Of a stretch of 35,690 nucleotides of DNA, positions 8,096 through 14,738 are shown one piece after another; positions within the stretch are counted from its first letter, which is position 1, and each line of letters opens with the position of its first letter. The translations under genes and the position numbers were made by a program. The DNA comes from Nitrosotalea sp. (GTDB lineage: Archaea > Thermoproteota > Nitrososphaeria > Nitrososphaerales > Nitrosopumilaceae), in contig JAHEXH010000007.1 in NCBI GenBank assembly GCA_023252235.1, positions 1 through 35,690 on the forward strand, given 5' to 3'. The notes below the pieces were generated by a model. That model was given only the letters and a program-made list of their open reading frames with translations. It had not been told where the DNA came from and did no database searches.

Positions 8096-8398
8096 TTAAC
8101 AACTACAGATTGGATCTTCACACTTGACGGCAATCTTCTCTCCCGCTTTTACTATCTCTTTAATCAGGTTTGAAATTTCTTTATTGGATATGAAATACAT
8201 GGTTGATTTTCCATTTTCTTTAGAGTTTACAATCTTGCATTGTCTTAATGCTTTAAGATGATGTGATACCAATGGTTGATCTTTTTTTAATTTTAAGACT
8301 ATTTCATTGACAGACATTTCTTTATTTTTTTGAAGCAATTCTAGTATGTTAAAACGTGTATCTTCACAAATGCATTTGAGTAGAGATAATCCATTCAT
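8096..8398 (-). CDS. arsR: ArsR/SmtB-family metal(loid)-responsive repressor
   Basis: A 100-residue winged-helix protein. The recognition helix is QPLVSHHLKALR at about 41-52, followed by a wing (ENGKSTMYFIS). Cysteines sit at 9 and 11 (CICED), and at 93, 98 and 100 in the tail (CEDPICSC). Thiols at these ends could form an As(III)/metal site, though the classic ELCVCDL helix motif is absent. It is divergent from arsC with 43 bases between the start codons, and that interval holds a palindrome overlapping both likely TATA boxes. This fits autoregulation and control of the arsC-aquaporin pair. The exact inducer is inferred from context. Confidence 0.88.
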   Translation of the reverse strand: MNGLSLLKCICEDTRFNILELLQKNKEMSVNEIVLKLKKDQPLVSHHLKALRQCKIVNSKENGKSTMYFISNKEISNLIKEIVKAGEKIAVKCEDPICSC

Positions 8399-8409
8399 AT
8401 CAATATATG

Positions 8410-8435
8410 TTTATATAAATCTCAATTTATATAAA
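8410..8435. promoter_or_regulatory. Divergent promoter with palindromic operator between arsR and arsC
   Basis: An 11-bp perfect inverted repeat (8410-8420 and 8425-8435) with a 4-base spacer ctca fills most of the 43-bp interval. Each arm, ttatataaat plus one base, also reads as an archaeal TATA box. The left arm is centred about 27 bases before the arsC ATG, and the right arm about 32 bases before the arsR start, which fits leaderless transcripts in both directions. A repressor bound here would block TBP in both directions. Repeat and spacing are seen; operator function is inferred. Confidence 0.72.
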
Positions 8436-8441
8436 TATTTC

Positions 8442-8843
8442 ATGTATGAGTTGAAGAAGATACTTTTTGTTTGTGTCGAAAATGCTGGTAGAAGCCAAAT
8501 TGCTGAAGGATTTCTTCGAAAATATGCTCCTAATAGATTCCAGTCACTGAGTGCAGGAACCAAACCAATTGATATTGTAAATCCACTTGCGATAGATGTG
8601 ATGAAAGAAATTGGCATAGATATCCGCAAGCAAAAACCAAAGGTTCTTTCTAATGATTTGATAAAACAATCTTACAAAATTGTAAACATGGGATGTATGG
8701 ATAAAGAATCATGCCCTACATTATTTGTAGAAAATGCGATTAATTGGAATATTGAAGATCCAAAGGGAAAGTCAATAGATGTGGTGCGAAAGATTAGAGA
8801 CGAAATTGAAAAAAAGGTAAAGGAACTTGTCACAACTCTCTAA
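8442..8843 (+). CDS. arsC: Arsenate reductase, low-molecular-weight phosphatase type
   Basis: Reduces arsenate to arsenite using a cysteine relay. The 133-residue protein starts with the P-loop FVCVENAGRSQIAEG, catalytic Cys11 and Arg17. It has Asp107 in an EDP motif as the general acid. Cys85 and Cys91 in MGCMDKESCP match the two further redox cysteines of the thioredoxin-linked ArsC class, which favours arsenate reductase over a plain tyrosine phosphatase. ATG 8442 is chosen because it lies about 27 bases after the TATA-like arm; the longer frame would run through the promoter into arsR. It overlaps the aquaporin gene by 17 nt. Confidence 0.9.
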   Translation: MYELKKILFVCVENAGRSQIAEGFLRKYAPNRFQSLSAGTKPIDIVNPLAIDVMKEIGIDIRKQKPKVLSNDLIKQSYKIVNMGCMDKESCPTLFVENAINWNIEDPKGKSIDVVRKIRDEIEKKVKELVTTL

Positions 8844-9510
8844 ACTAAGTGGTTTATCTTCAAACCCGAGAAAGTTTCTTGCTGAATTAATTGGCACATT
8901 TATTGTTGTAGTATTTGCAACTGGCTCAGTAGTTTTAGATGCAAAATATCCTGGAACATTTGGTCTTTGGTTTGTAGCTCTTGCTCCAGCGGTTGCAGTT
9001 GCTGCAATGGTCTATACGTTTGGAAAAATATCAATGTCTCACTTTAACCCTGCAGTAACGGTAGGATTTCTTGTTACAAAACACATGCCAAAAAATCTCT
9101 TGTCATTATATTTTGCAGCAGAAATAATAGGTGCAATACTTGGAAGTCTGTTTGTAAAATATGTGATAGGCATAAATGCAAATCTTGGAGCAAACGCACC
9201 CAATTATCATTTTCCAATTTCTCTCATAATTGGAGTTGAGATTCTAGCCACTGCATTACTAATGGCAGTGATTCTAATAGTTGTTCATACTAATGGATTG
9301 AGAGGATTTGGTGGAATTGTAATAGGCGGAATGGTGGGCCTTGACATCTTCTTTTTGGCATTTATCTCAGGAGCTTCAATGAATCCTGCAAGAGCACTAG
9401 CACCTGCAATAATATCTGGATATCTTAATGATCTGTGGTTATACTGGGTTGCACCCTTCATAGGTTCTGCAATAATATCAAATATCTACAGAAAGAAGTT
9501 TGTGAAATAA
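8827..9510 (+). CDS. Aquaporin-family (MIP) channel, probable arsenite/water/glycerol channel
   Basis: A 227-residue membrane protein with six hydrophobic helices and the two MIP signature loops: HFNPAVTVG (NPA at 74-76) and SMNPARALAP (NPA at 186-188, followed by the filter Arg189). MIP channels pass water or small neutral solutes. Its TTG start lies within arsC, so the two genes are almost certainly one operon. In some bacteria (AqpS of Sinorhizobium) an aquaglyceroporin in an ars operon lets As(III) leave the cell; the same role is inferred here. No ArsB or Acr3 pump is seen nearby. Substrate selectivity cannot be read with confidence. Confidence 0.9.
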   Translation: MSQLSKLSGLSSNPRKFLAELIGTFIVVVFATGSVVLDAKYPGTFGLWFVALAPAVAVAAMVYTFGKISMSHFNPAVTVGFLVTKHMPKNLLSLYFAAEIIGAILGSLFVKYVIGINANLGANAPNYHFPISLIIGVEILATALLMAVILIVVHTNGLRGFGGIVIGGMVGLDIFFLAFISGASMNPARALAPAIISGYLNDLWLYWVAPFIGSAIISNIYRKKFVK

Positions 9511-9523
9511 TCATCTCTTACAG

Positions 9524-9532
9524 TAATATATA
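9524..9532 (+). promoter_or_regulatory. Putative TATA box for tRNA-Ser
   Basis: TAATATATA lies about 40 bases before the first base of the mature tRNA, leaving room for initiation near 9555 and a short 5' leader. Inferred from composition and position. Confidence 0.45.
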
Positions 9533-9569
9533 GTCAGTTTTACAACGAAATTGAATTGGCGAGATGAAT

Positions 9570-9667
9570 GCCGGGGTCGCCTAGCCTGGTAGGGCGCGCG
9601 CCTGGAAATTAGTAACCATAAAGCGCGTACTCGCAAGGGTACGAGAGTTCAAATCTCTCTCCCGGCG
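9570..9667 (+). tRNA. tRNA-Ser (anticodon GGA) with a probable 14-nt intron
   Basis: Folded by eye. Acceptor stem GCCGGGG (9570-9576) pairs with TCCCGGC (9660-9666), ending in a G-U pair; the discriminator is G9667. D stem is GCC/GGC. Anticodon stem CGCGC (9597-9601) pairs with GCGCG (9623-9627). The interval between them is 21 nt, so a 7-nt loop leaves 14 nt, placed at the usual 37/38 site as 9608-9621. The anticodon GGA is 9604-9606. The long variable arm TACTC-GCAA-GGGTA is a class II feature. T arm is GAGAG-TTCAAAT-CTCTC. CCA is not encoded. Confidence 0.93.
9608..9621 (+). other. Probable tRNA-Ser intron
   Basis: Fourteen bases, ATTAGTAACCATAA, interrupt the anticodon loop between positions 37 and 38. 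Intron CCA (9616-9618) can pair with TGG of the anticodon loop (9603-9605), leaving A-rich bulges on both sides. This is a relaxed version of the archaeal bulge-helix-bulge substrate. Exact ends could shift by one base because of neighbouring A residues. Confidence 0.75.
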
Positions 9668-9669
9668 CC

Positions 9670-9674
9670 TTTTT
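9670..9674 (+). terminator. T-run terminator after tRNA-Ser
   Basis: Five T residues begin 3 bases after the mature tRNA end, matching the T-tract termination of archaeal RNA polymerase. They separate the tRNA from the next gene. Confidence 0.45.
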
Positions 9675-9711
9675 ACAAATCCATTAATCATACTGTATCA
9701 TTTTTACATTA

Positions 9712-11001
9712 ATGGAAAAATATGACGTAGCAATAATCGGTGGAGGATTACTTGGAACTTCAATTTCATATTGGATTTCAAATTTGTATGATGCAAAAGT
9801 TGTGGTAGTTGAGAAAGAATCTGATGTTGGCATGCATACAAGCAGTCGTAATACAGGAGTAGTACATTCTCCTTTCTATCTTAATCCTGACAAAAAGGCC
9901 AAGCTTGCAAAAGCTGCATTTCTTTCTCATGATATGTGGAAAACATTTGCTCAAAAAAAGGGATTACCATGGAAAATGGTAGGTACCATGGAGGTCGCAC
10001 TTGATGAAACTGAATACAAGATTCTTGAAAAGTATGTGAATTGGGGATCACAAAACGGAATGTCAGAGAAAAATCTTGAATTGTTGAGCGGTAGTAAAGT
10101 CATGCAAAGAGAACCAAACATTAGATGTCACTCTGCAATTCACTGTAAGACTGATGCAGTGGTTGATTATGGAGAGTTTACACGAAAATTAAAAGAAGAA
10201 TCACAAAGAAATGGAACTAAATTTTTACTAAATAGGCAACTAGAGTTAGTTGAAAATATTGATGACTATTCAATACTTACATTTCAAAATAAAGAAAAAA
10301 TAAGTTCAAAGTTTGTCATAAACTGTGCGGGTGGTTATTCACTTGATATTGCAAAAAAGTTTGGATTGGCAAATGATTATTCTAGCCTCCACTTTAGAGG
10401 TGAATACTGGATTGCACATGATGAATATGCTAATCTAGTCAAGACCAACGTTTATTCTGTTCCAAAATATCCTGATTTCCCATTTCTTGATCCACACTGG
10501 ATTCTAAGATCTGATGGTAAAAGTGAGGTAGGACCAAACGCAGTTCCTGTTCCAAGTCCTGAAACTTATTCTGGTTATGTTGGAGATGTTGAAACCTTCA
10601 TTTCTAAACTTACAGAGGTAGTAACAGGCAGTACAAGGAAATTGCTCCTTAATGCAGATTTTATGAATTTGGTGGCAAAGGAATGGCTAAGCTCTTTATC
10701 GAAAACTATCATGATAGAACGCATACAGGAATTTATACCAAAAATAAAACCGGAATTTTTCTCAGAACGAGGCACTGCTGGAATTCGAACTCCAATCATA
10801 ACTCCCGAGGGGAAATTCTTGCCAGATGTATTGGAGCTTGAAGGTAAAAACTCCTATCATATTCTAAATTACAATTCACCTGGAGCTACTGGGGCTCCTG
10901 CATATTCTGCTTTTGTTGTAAAATCTCTACAGGAAAAAGGATTGTTACAATATAAAACACGAAAAACTGATTCAATCTGGGATTTTGAAACTATTACTTG
11001 A
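9712..11001 (+). CDS. lhgO: FAD-dependent oxidoreductase, L-2-hydroxyglutarate oxidase-like
   Basis: A DAO-fold flavoprotein of 429 residues. The N-terminal dinucleotide motif is DVAIIGGGLLGTSISYWI, followed by VVVVEKESDVG and the stretch TSSRNTGVVHSPFYLNPDKK, close to the HNSGVIH...KAKL region of L-2-hydroxyglutarate oxidases/dehydrogenases. A late FAD-contact region is GTAGIRTPIITPEGKF, with NYNSPGATGAPAYSAFVV near the C-terminus. The likely reaction is L-2-hydroxyglutarate to 2-oxoglutarate with electrons to oxygen or quinone. Other DAO members, such as glycerol-3-phosphate dehydrogenases, are less similar. ATG 9712 stands just after the tRNA gene. Confidence 0.78.
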   Translation: MEKYDVAIIGGGLLGTSISYWISNLYDAKVVVVEKESDVGMHTSSRNTGVVHSPFYLNPDKKAKLAKAAFLSHDMWKTFAQKKGLPWKMVGTMEVALDETEYKILEKYVNWGSQNGMSEKNLELLSGSKVMQREPNIRCHSAIHCKTDAVVDYGEFTRKLKEESQRNGTKFLLNRQLELVENIDDYSILTFQNKEKISSKFVINCAGGYSLDIAKKFGLANDYSSLHFRGEYWIAHDEYANLVKTNVYSVPKYPDFPFLDPHWILRSDGKSEVGPNAVPVPSPETYSGYVGDVETFISKLTEVVTGSTRKLLLNADFMNLVAKEWLSSLSKTIMIERIQEFIPKIKPEFFSERGTAGIRTPIITPEGKFLPDVLELEGKNSYHILNYNSPGATGAPAYSAFVVKSLQEKGLLQYKTRKTDSIWDFETIT

Positions 11002-11009
11002 GATAAGAA

Positions 11010-11155
11010 ATGCAAAAACATCTTTGTCCTCTATGCAAAAAAGAATCAGACTACCTGATTGTAATGATCGTAGTTTAAGATATGAATGGCGTAACCCATG
11101 TAGAATCAAGATTACACGGTATTTGACAGGATGGAATGTTTTATCTATAATTTGA
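11010..11155 (+). pseudogene. Possible frame-disrupted small protein with a CPLC zinc-knuckle-like start
   Basis: From ATG 11010 the frame reads MQKHLCPLCKKESDYLIV and stops at 11076-11078. From 11063 a second frame continues with protein-like sequence NDRSLRYEWRNPCRIKITRY and stops at 11153-11155. One missing base near 11060 would join them into a protein of about 49 residues with CxxC and a later Cys. Alternatively the second frame starts at its own ATG 11033, giving a 40-residue protein, and the first is spurious. It could also be a sequencing error. No family is recognised. Confidence 0.35.
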
Positions 11156-11198
11156 CAGTATATACAAGATTAATATTCTGAAATTAAGAAACAAATCT

Positions 11199-11468
11199 GT
11201 GTTTCCAGAACGTTGCTCTATTAGAAAAAAAGGACAAGATTGTCCAATGCCGCCGGAATTTGTGATTTCTGTAAAATCTAAAGATGGAGAATACATGGTT
11301 GGAGTAACATGTGATGGGCACAAAAATGCATTTACAGAAACATTAGCATCACTACAAAAAGAAGGTAAAATTCCACAAGGAACAGTCAGCTTTACTGGCC
11401 TAAAACCCGTGGGTACTAATTGCATCAGAATAGATCCTAACGATCTAATCGAACTCTCTGATTTGTAA
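11199..11468 (+). CDS. Unrecognised small cysteine-containing protein
   Basis: 89 residues from GTG 11199. Cys at 6, 15, 38 and 75, together with His41 in CDGHK, could bind a metal. The N-terminal part is PERCSIRKKGQDCPMPPEF, followed by beta-strand-like alternation (VISVKSKDGEYMVGVTC) and an acidic C-terminus. No signal peptide or membrane segment is seen. It stands alone on the plus strand, with AT-rich sequence (GTATATAC at 11158-11165 and TTAATATT at 11170-11177) as possible promoter elements. It reads as a genuine globular protein, but I do not recognise the family. Confidence 0.7.
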   Translation: MFPERCSIRKKGQDCPMPPEFVISVKSKDGEYMVGVTCDGHKNAFTETLASLQKEGKIPQGTVSFTGLKPVGTNCIRIDPNDLIELSDL

Positions 11469-11531
11469 ATAATTATAACCTTTTCCTAGCATTTTTGTTT
11501 CAGTAATGTCAGATGACTCCAACTAATTATT

Positions 11532-12494
11532 TTATACTCTGACTTGATAAATCGGTTTTCTACCAGAAAGTGAAAGTATTAGATTCTTTACTGCAATTTC
11601 TGCCATTTTCTTTCTTGTTTCTACAGTTGCACTTCCACTATGAGGCATTAATACAACATTATTCATTTTTGTAATTGGATGTCTAGAATTAATAGGTTCC
11701 TTTTGAAATACATCTAGACCAGCTCCCGTAATTATTTTTCTTTTTAATGCAATGGCAAGATCTTTTTCATTTATTATTTTACCGCGAGCTGTATTGATCA
11801 AAAATGCAGTTTTTTTCATTTTATTAAATAATTTCAAATTTATAATTTCATGTGTCTGTGGTGTATGTGGTGAGTGGATGCTTACAACATCACTAGTTCT
11901 AAAAAGATTGTCTAGTGACACATATTTTATTCCTAATCTTTTTTCCTCCTTTAATGATAGTCTAGTTCTGTTGTGATATATTATATTCATCTCAAAACCT
12001 GCAGCTCTTCTAGCTACTGCTTTTCCTATTCTTCCCATTCCAAATATGCCAAGAGTTTTTTGATAAAGGTCAGTTCCCAGAAACTCATAAGGACCAAATA
12101 TTGTTCTCCATTTGTCATTACGAATTAGTTTGTCTCCCTCAGGTATTCTTCTGAAAAGAGCCAGCATCAAGGCAATGGTGAGATCCGCAGTAGCTCTAGT
12201 CAATACTTCTGGTGTATATCCTATTACTATGCCTCTACTTGAAGCGGTTTTGACATCAATATGATCATGACCTACACTAAATGTGGAAATTGCTTTGAGT
12301 CTAATTCCTGCATTAATTACATCTGCATCTATAGAATCATAGGGATAGCAGATCAGGCCGTCTTTATCCTTGATTTTTGATATTAGTAATTTTTTTGGCA
12401 TCGGAATCTTTCCGGTATATACTTCTACTTTGTATTTCATTTTGAGCTCCTTTATTGCAAAATCATGGAGTCTTCGTGTAAGTAAGATCTTCAT
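11532..12494 (-). CDS. D-isomer-specific 2-hydroxyacid dehydrogenase (glyoxylate/hydroxypyruvate reductase-like)
   Basis: NAD(P)-dependent enzyme that reduces 2-oxoacids to D-2-hydroxyacids or the reverse. Its 320 residues show the split catalytic domain and a Rossmann core with GIFGMGRIGKAVARRAAGF. The catalytic triad is readable: Arg in INTARGKIINE, Glu in LDVFQKEP, and His in MPHSGSATVETR. The short length, lacking the C-terminal ACT domain of long SerA proteins, favours a glyoxylate/hydroxypyruvate reductase-like member. True substrate is not decidable from sequence. It is convergent with the preceding small gene and divergent from the Cys-rich micro-protein gene. Confidence 0.88.
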   Translation of the reverse strand: MKILLTRRLHDFAIKELKMKYKVEVYTGKIPMPKKLLISKIKDKDGLICYPYDSIDADVINAGIRLKAISTFSVGHDHIDVKTASSRGIVIGYTPEVLTRATADLTIALMLALFRRIPEGDKLIRNDKWRTIFGPYEFLGTDLYQKTLGIFGMGRIGKAVARRAAGFEMNIIYHNRTRLSLKEEKRLGIKYVSLDNLFRTSDVVSIHSPHTPQTHEIINLKLFNKMKKTAFLINTARGKIINEKDLAIALKRKIITGAGLDVFQKEPINSRHPITKMNNVVLMPHSGSATVETRKKMAEIAVKNLILSLSGRKPIYQVRV

Positions 12495-12603
12495 CTGTTT
12501 TCATTAAGTAAATGATGATTTTAAGCGTATTATGCTAAAAAATTAACTAGTCGTAAGTAAAAACTAACACAATGAATTTGTTCTACATCGTTACAACAAC
12601 TCA

Positions 12604-12611
12604 TTTATAAT
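12604..12611 (+). promoter_or_regulatory. Putative TATA box for the Cys-rich micro-protein
   Basis: TTTATAAT is centred about 27 bases before the TTG start at 12634, the spacing expected when transcription starts on the first codon (leaderless mRNA). This supports the small ORF as a real gene. Confidence 0.55.
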
Positions 12612-12633
12612 TAATCAAAGTAATAATATACAA

Positions 12634-12768
12634 TTGAAACACAAAGACGAGTTTGCTATTTGTGTACAATGTAGAAATCCTATTGAAAAATGTGTATGTG
12701 TCTGCCCATTTTGCGGTGAACGAGATAAATGTGAATGTGCCCTGTTTGATGCGGCAACTGGTGGATAA
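12634..12768 (+). CDS. 44-residue cysteine-rich (probable zinc-binding) protein ending in Gly-Gly
   Basis: Found by reading the interval before korA. From TTG 12634 the frame encodes 44 residues with eight cysteines at 10, 13, 20, 22, 24, 27, 33 and 35. Motifs are CVQC, CVCVCPFCGE and CEC. The CPFCG knuckle is typical of zinc ribbons, and eight Cys could hold two zinc ions. The C-terminus is DAATGG. The TATA-like box at the leaderless distance and the highly non-random composition support translation. It lies 56 bases before korA, which has its own TATA-like box. Function unknown; a small zinc-ribbon regulator or metal chaperone is possible. Confidence 0.72.
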   Translation: MKHKDEFAICVQCRNPIEKCVCVCPFCGERDKCECALFDAATGG

Positions 12769-12782
12769 TTTCCAGATTAGAA

Positions 12783-12790
12783 TTTTATAG
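12783..12790 (+). promoter_or_regulatory. Putative TATA box for korAB
   Basis: TTTTATAG is centred near 12787. Transcription would begin near 12812-12815, downstream of GTG 12810 and upstream of ATG 12825, so it also decides between the two candidate korA starts. Confidence 0.5.
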
Positions 12791-12824
12791 CATTATTAAT
12801 ATTTGATGAGTGTCTAGATGCATC

Positions 12825-14738
12825 ATGTCTTCTATTGATTTAACATGGGTTATTGGTGGTCCTCAAGGAGGAGGTGTTGAAACTGCCGCAAATATTTTTG
12901 CTGGTGCTTGTGCTGGCTGTGGTCTGAAGGTCTTTGGGAAAAGAGAATACTATTCCAATATCAAAGGTGAGCATAGTTACTTTGGAGTTAGAGTTTCTGA
13001 CAAGACAATTCGATCAAATGTGCGTGGAATTACAATGTTGGTAGGATTTGATGCTGAGACATTATTTAGACATGCAGATGATGTATTTGATGACGGTGCA
13101 ATAGTGTATGAATCTGATTTATCTGAGATGCAAATTGATGAAGTTCATACTCTTGATGCACAATTCAAGGAACGACTAAAGAAATATCTCTTATCAAAAA
13201 ATAAGCCCTTTACCATTCAAGGATCACTTGATGAGGCAAAGGAAAGAGGAGTTACTCTTTATCCTGTTTCATTCAAAGAAATCCTGTCTAATCTATCTGA
13301 TGAGACCAAAAATCCAAAAATACGTGGAATGTTTCGTATGCAGAACGTGTTAGCTGTTTCCATATCTATTGGATTATTGGGACTGCCACCGGAAACATTG
13401 TTGAAATCTGTAGGATCAATATTTTCAAGAAAAGCCGAAATTGCAGAAATGAATAAAATTGCGGCAAATTATGCTTACAATCTTGCTACCGTAAAGTATT
13501 CGAAATTCAGATACCAACTATCTTCAATTCCAAAAGAAGAACATACGATGTTGGTTCAAGGATTTCAATCTACAAGTCTTGGAAAGATAGCCTGTGGTTG
13601 TAGGTTTCAATCATATTATCCAATTACACCGGCATCTGACGAAAGTGTATTTTTGGAATCAAATGAAATTTTTGAGGTTGAAAACAACCGACCTGGGTCT
13701 ACACTGGTTGTACAAACAGAGGATGAAATATCTGCAATTGGTATGATTATTGGTGCATCCTTGACAGGAGCACGATCTTCTACAAGTACTTCGGGTCCTG
13801 GTTTTTCTCTTATGGCAGAAGCTCTTGGTTGGGCTGGAATAAATGAAGTTCCAATTGTAGTAACTTTATACCAAAGAAGTGGTCCTTCTACAGGTCTTCC
13901 CACAAGACATGGACAAGATGATTTACAGTTTGCAATACATGCTGGACATGGTGATTTTCCACGAATTGTATATGCATCAGGTGATACTGAAGAGGGCTTT
14001 TACGATACTGCAAAATGTTTCAACTTTGCTGATATCTATCAAATACCTGTAATACACATGATGGACAAATTTATAGCAAGTACAGTTTCCACTGTGAAAA
14101 GATTTGATCCAACAAAGATAACAATAGAGCGTGGAAAACTCCTTGAAAAAATTGATGCACTAGGATATCAACGATTTACACCCTCACCAGATGGAATATC
14201 TCCAAGATCAAGACTTGGCCTTGAAAATGGAATATTTTGGAACACTGGAGATGAAAGTGATGAATCTGGTCATATATCGGAAGATCCGGAAAATCGTATT
14301 TACAAAATGGATAAACGTGCTCACAAAATGGATCTTGCATTAGAGCGAATTCCTAAAGAAGACCTGGCAATAAACTATGGAGTATCAGATTTTTGTATTC
14401 TTAGCTGGGGTTCAACAAAAGGTCCAATCTTAGATGCTATTGACATGCTCAATAAAGAAGGCTATAAGATTGGATTTATTCAAATCAAAATGTTACATCC
14501 ATTTCCAACCCAATACGTTCAATCCTTGCTTTCAGGAGTTAAGAAAATAATTGATATTGAAGCAAATCAATCTGGGCAAATGGGCTCATTACTTAATGAA
14601 TACTTGGATAGAAAAGTTGACTATTACATATTAAAATACACAGGAAGACCAATGACTTGTAATGAACTCTTTGATTCTGTTAAGAAGATTATCGACAATA
14701 AAGCCGAGAAAAAGCAGGTGTTAACATATGGTGTCTAA
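12825..14738 (+). CDS. korA: 2-oxoacid:ferredoxin oxidoreductase, fused gamma-alpha subunit (2-oxoglutarate type likely)
   Basis: With KorB it makes a CoA-dependent 2-oxoacid:ferredoxin oxidoreductase used in the TCA cycle or in carbon fixation. The N-terminal gamma domain (about 1-190) starts with WVIGGPQGGGVETAANIFAG. The alpha (pyrimidine-binding) domain begins near 250 with YYPITPASDESVFLE and includes TSTSGPGFSLMAEALGWAG and a GLPTRHGQDDL segment. Domain III is near 530-600. The gamma-alpha fusion at 637 residues is the archaeal/actinobacterial two-subunit form. ATG 12825 is chosen from the TATA position. It overlaps korB by 11 nt. Pyruvate specificity cannot be excluded. Confidence 0.9.
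   Translation: MSSIDLTWVIGGPQGGGVETAANIFAGACAGCGLKVFGKREYYSNIKGEHSYFGVRVSDKTIRSNVRGITMLVGFDAETLFRHADDVFDDGAIVYESDLSEMQIDEVHTLDAQFKERLKKYLLSKNKPFTIQGSLDEAKERGVTLYPVSFKEILSNLSDETKNPKIRGMFRMQNVLAVSISIGLLGLPPETLLKSVGSIFSRKAEIAEMNKIAANYAYNLATVKYSKFRYQLSSIPKEEHTMLVQGFQSTSLGKIACGCRFQSYYPITPASDESVFLESNEIFEVENNRPGSTLVVQTEDEISAIGMIIGASLTGARSSTSTSGPGFSLMAEALGWAGINEVPIVVTLYQRSGPSTGLPTRHGQDDLQFAIHAGHGDFPRIVYASGDTEEGFYDTAKCFNFADIYQIPVIHMMDKFIASTVSTVKRFDPTKITIERGKLLEKIDALGYQRFTPSPDGISPRSRLGLENGIFWNTGDESDESGHISEDPENRIYKMDKRAHKMDLALERIPKEDLAINYGVSDFCILSWGSTKGPILDAIDMLNKEGYKIGFIQIKMLHPFPTQYVQSLLSGVKKIIDIEANQSGQMGSLLNEYLDRKVDYYILKYTGRPMTCNELFDSVKKIIDNKAEKKQVLTYGV

Noticed and set aside
8346-8441. Longer arsC starting inside arsR
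   Set aside because: The extension would cross the divergent promoter and palindrome, and encodes sequence with no match to the LMW-phosphatase start; ATG 8442 gives the normal N-terminus.
9668-9711. Integration (att) site at the tRNA-Ser 3' end
   Set aside because: No integrase gene and no second copy of the tRNA 3' end were seen in the window.
11139-11198. Riboswitch or structured leader before the small gene at 11199
   Set aside because: AT-rich with possible promoter elements but no stable stem-loop could be drawn by eye.
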